This document shows, piece after piece, positions 7,832-8,289 of a DNA stretch of 8,289 nucleotides. Position numbers and translations under genes: made by a program. This stretch comes from Elusimicrobiota bacterium. Lineage in GTDB: Bacteria; Elusimicrobiota; Elusimicrobia; UBA1565; UBA9628. Numbering within the stretch: the stretch's first letter is position 1; the number at the start of each line of letters is the position of its first letter. The stretch covers positions 1 to 8,289 of the forward strand of contig JAGWRY010000174.1 of the NCBI GenBank assembly GCA_028869495.1, read 5' to 3'. The notes under the pieces are model-generated. The model ran no database searches, was not told the origin of the DNA, and saw only the letters and a program-made list of their open reading frames with translations.

Positions 7832-8289
7832 GTGATCTTCGTCGTCCAAGAGCACCACGCCAAGCGCCTGCATTGGGACTTCCGCCTGGAGGTCGGCGGG
7901 GTTCTGAAGTCCTGGGCCGTCCCGCGCGGGCCCTCGCTCGACCCGGCCGAGCGCCGCCTGGCGGTCCCGGTCCCCGACCACGCGCTGGCGCACGCCCGCT
8001 ACGAGGGCGTGATCCCGCCCGGCTACGGCGCGGGGCCGGTGCTGATCTGGGATCGGGGGACCTATTCGGTCGAGGGCGGAGGGAGCGCCGAGGAGGGCCT
8101 GCGGCGCGGGAGGCTCGTCGTCAGGCTGCGCGGCGGGATTCTGACGGGACTCTTCGCCCTCGTGCGCCCCGCGGGCGGGCGGCTCGCCGGGCGCTGGCTC
8201 CTGGTCAAGGAGCGCGACGAGTCCGCGCGGCCGGGCTGGCGCACGCCGGTCCTGCTGACGCCCGCGCGCCTGCGGCGCCTGCGCCCGCG
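7832..8289 (+). CDS. LigD-type DNA 3'-phosphoesterase domain protein (partial, runs off window)
   Basis: The reading frame from GTG at 7832 is open to the window end (152 codons). The start has GGGAGG (7821-7826) five bases upstream. The product matches the 3'-phosphoesterase (PE) domain of DNA ligase D, which trims 3' phosphates and ribonucleotides at breaks before non-homologous end joining. Visible family motifs are VQEHHAKRLHWDFRLE (residues 5-20), GVLKSWAVPRGPSLDP (23-38), RRLAVPVPDH (41-50), YEGVIPPGYGAGPVLIWDRGTY (57-78) and RWLLVKERDE. Catalytic equivalents of P. aeruginosa LigD H42, H48, D50, R52 and H84 are H8, H14, D16, R18 and H50. The position of Tyr88 is His54. No Ku, polymerase or ligase domain is in the window, so whether this is a stand-alone PE protein or the N-terminus of LigD is open; the Pro/Arg-rich sequence after the domain favours stand-alone. 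Confidence 0.88.
   Translation, partial: MIFVVQEHHAKRLHWDFRLEVGGVLKSWAVPRGPSLDPAERRLAVPVPDHALAHARYEGVIPPGYGAGPVLIWDRGTYSVEGGGSAEEGLRRGRLVVRLRGGILTGLFALVRPAGGRLAGRWLLVKERDESARPGWRTPVLLTPARLRRLRP

Noticed and set aside
7832..8289. A local non-homologous end-joining operon
   Set aside because: Only the phosphoesterase domain is visible; no Ku, LigD polymerase or ligase domain occurs within the window, so an NHEJ cluster cannot be claimed.

Overview
The window is a GC-rich bacterial chromosomal segment, with G or C at nearly every third codon position. It carries nine protein genes, the last cut off by the window end. It looks like core or housekeeping DNA from a Gram-negative-type organism, because it encodes a lipoprotein with a clear lipobox. 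The organism runs an oxidative TCA cycle (AcnA-type aconitase) and carries a LigD-type DNA 3'-end-processing domain. I cannot name the taxon from the sequence. There is no phage, plasmid, CRISPR or defence cassette.

Layout. (1) Positions 1-284 are non-coding and made of nested inverted repeats. (2) A rightward group follows: a small NYN/YacP-like nuclease-fold protein (331-762), overlapped by 4 bp by a monomeric-sarcosine-oxidase-like flavoprotein (759-1910), then a CsgG-like-fold lipoprotein (1950-2636). A GC hairpin at the stop of the lipoprotein separates it from the next, convergent unit. (3) The leftward unit is acnA (5893 to 3185), followed after 5 nt by a UPF0316/DUF2179 membrane protein that probably starts at TTG (3179 to 2646). 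(4) A short AT-rich divergent promoter region (5894-5946) separates acnA from a rightward metallo-beta-lactamase-fold hydrolase (5947-6705). (5) Positions 6706-7007 hold a second inverted-repeat element, including a perfect 27-bp stem, and then a good sigma-70-type promoter. (6) That promoter reads into a CPXCG zinc-ribbon-like protein with a lysine-rich tail (7008-7343), a YccU-like CoA-binding protein (7351-7785) and a LigD 3'-phosphoesterase-domain protein (7832 to beyond the end).

The genes do not form one pathway. The clearest functional units are acnA with its translationally coupled membrane protein, and the overlapping NYN/flavoprotein pair. The most unusual material is non-coding. 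Two palindromic elements share a near-identical 28-bp block, and a 13-bp core of it occurs three times in the window. Each element lies just upstream of a gene start. Other points of interest are a probably leaderless promoter, a Tyr-to-His change at a position known to matter in LigD phosphoesterase domains, and a histone-like Lys/Ala tail on the CPXCG protein.
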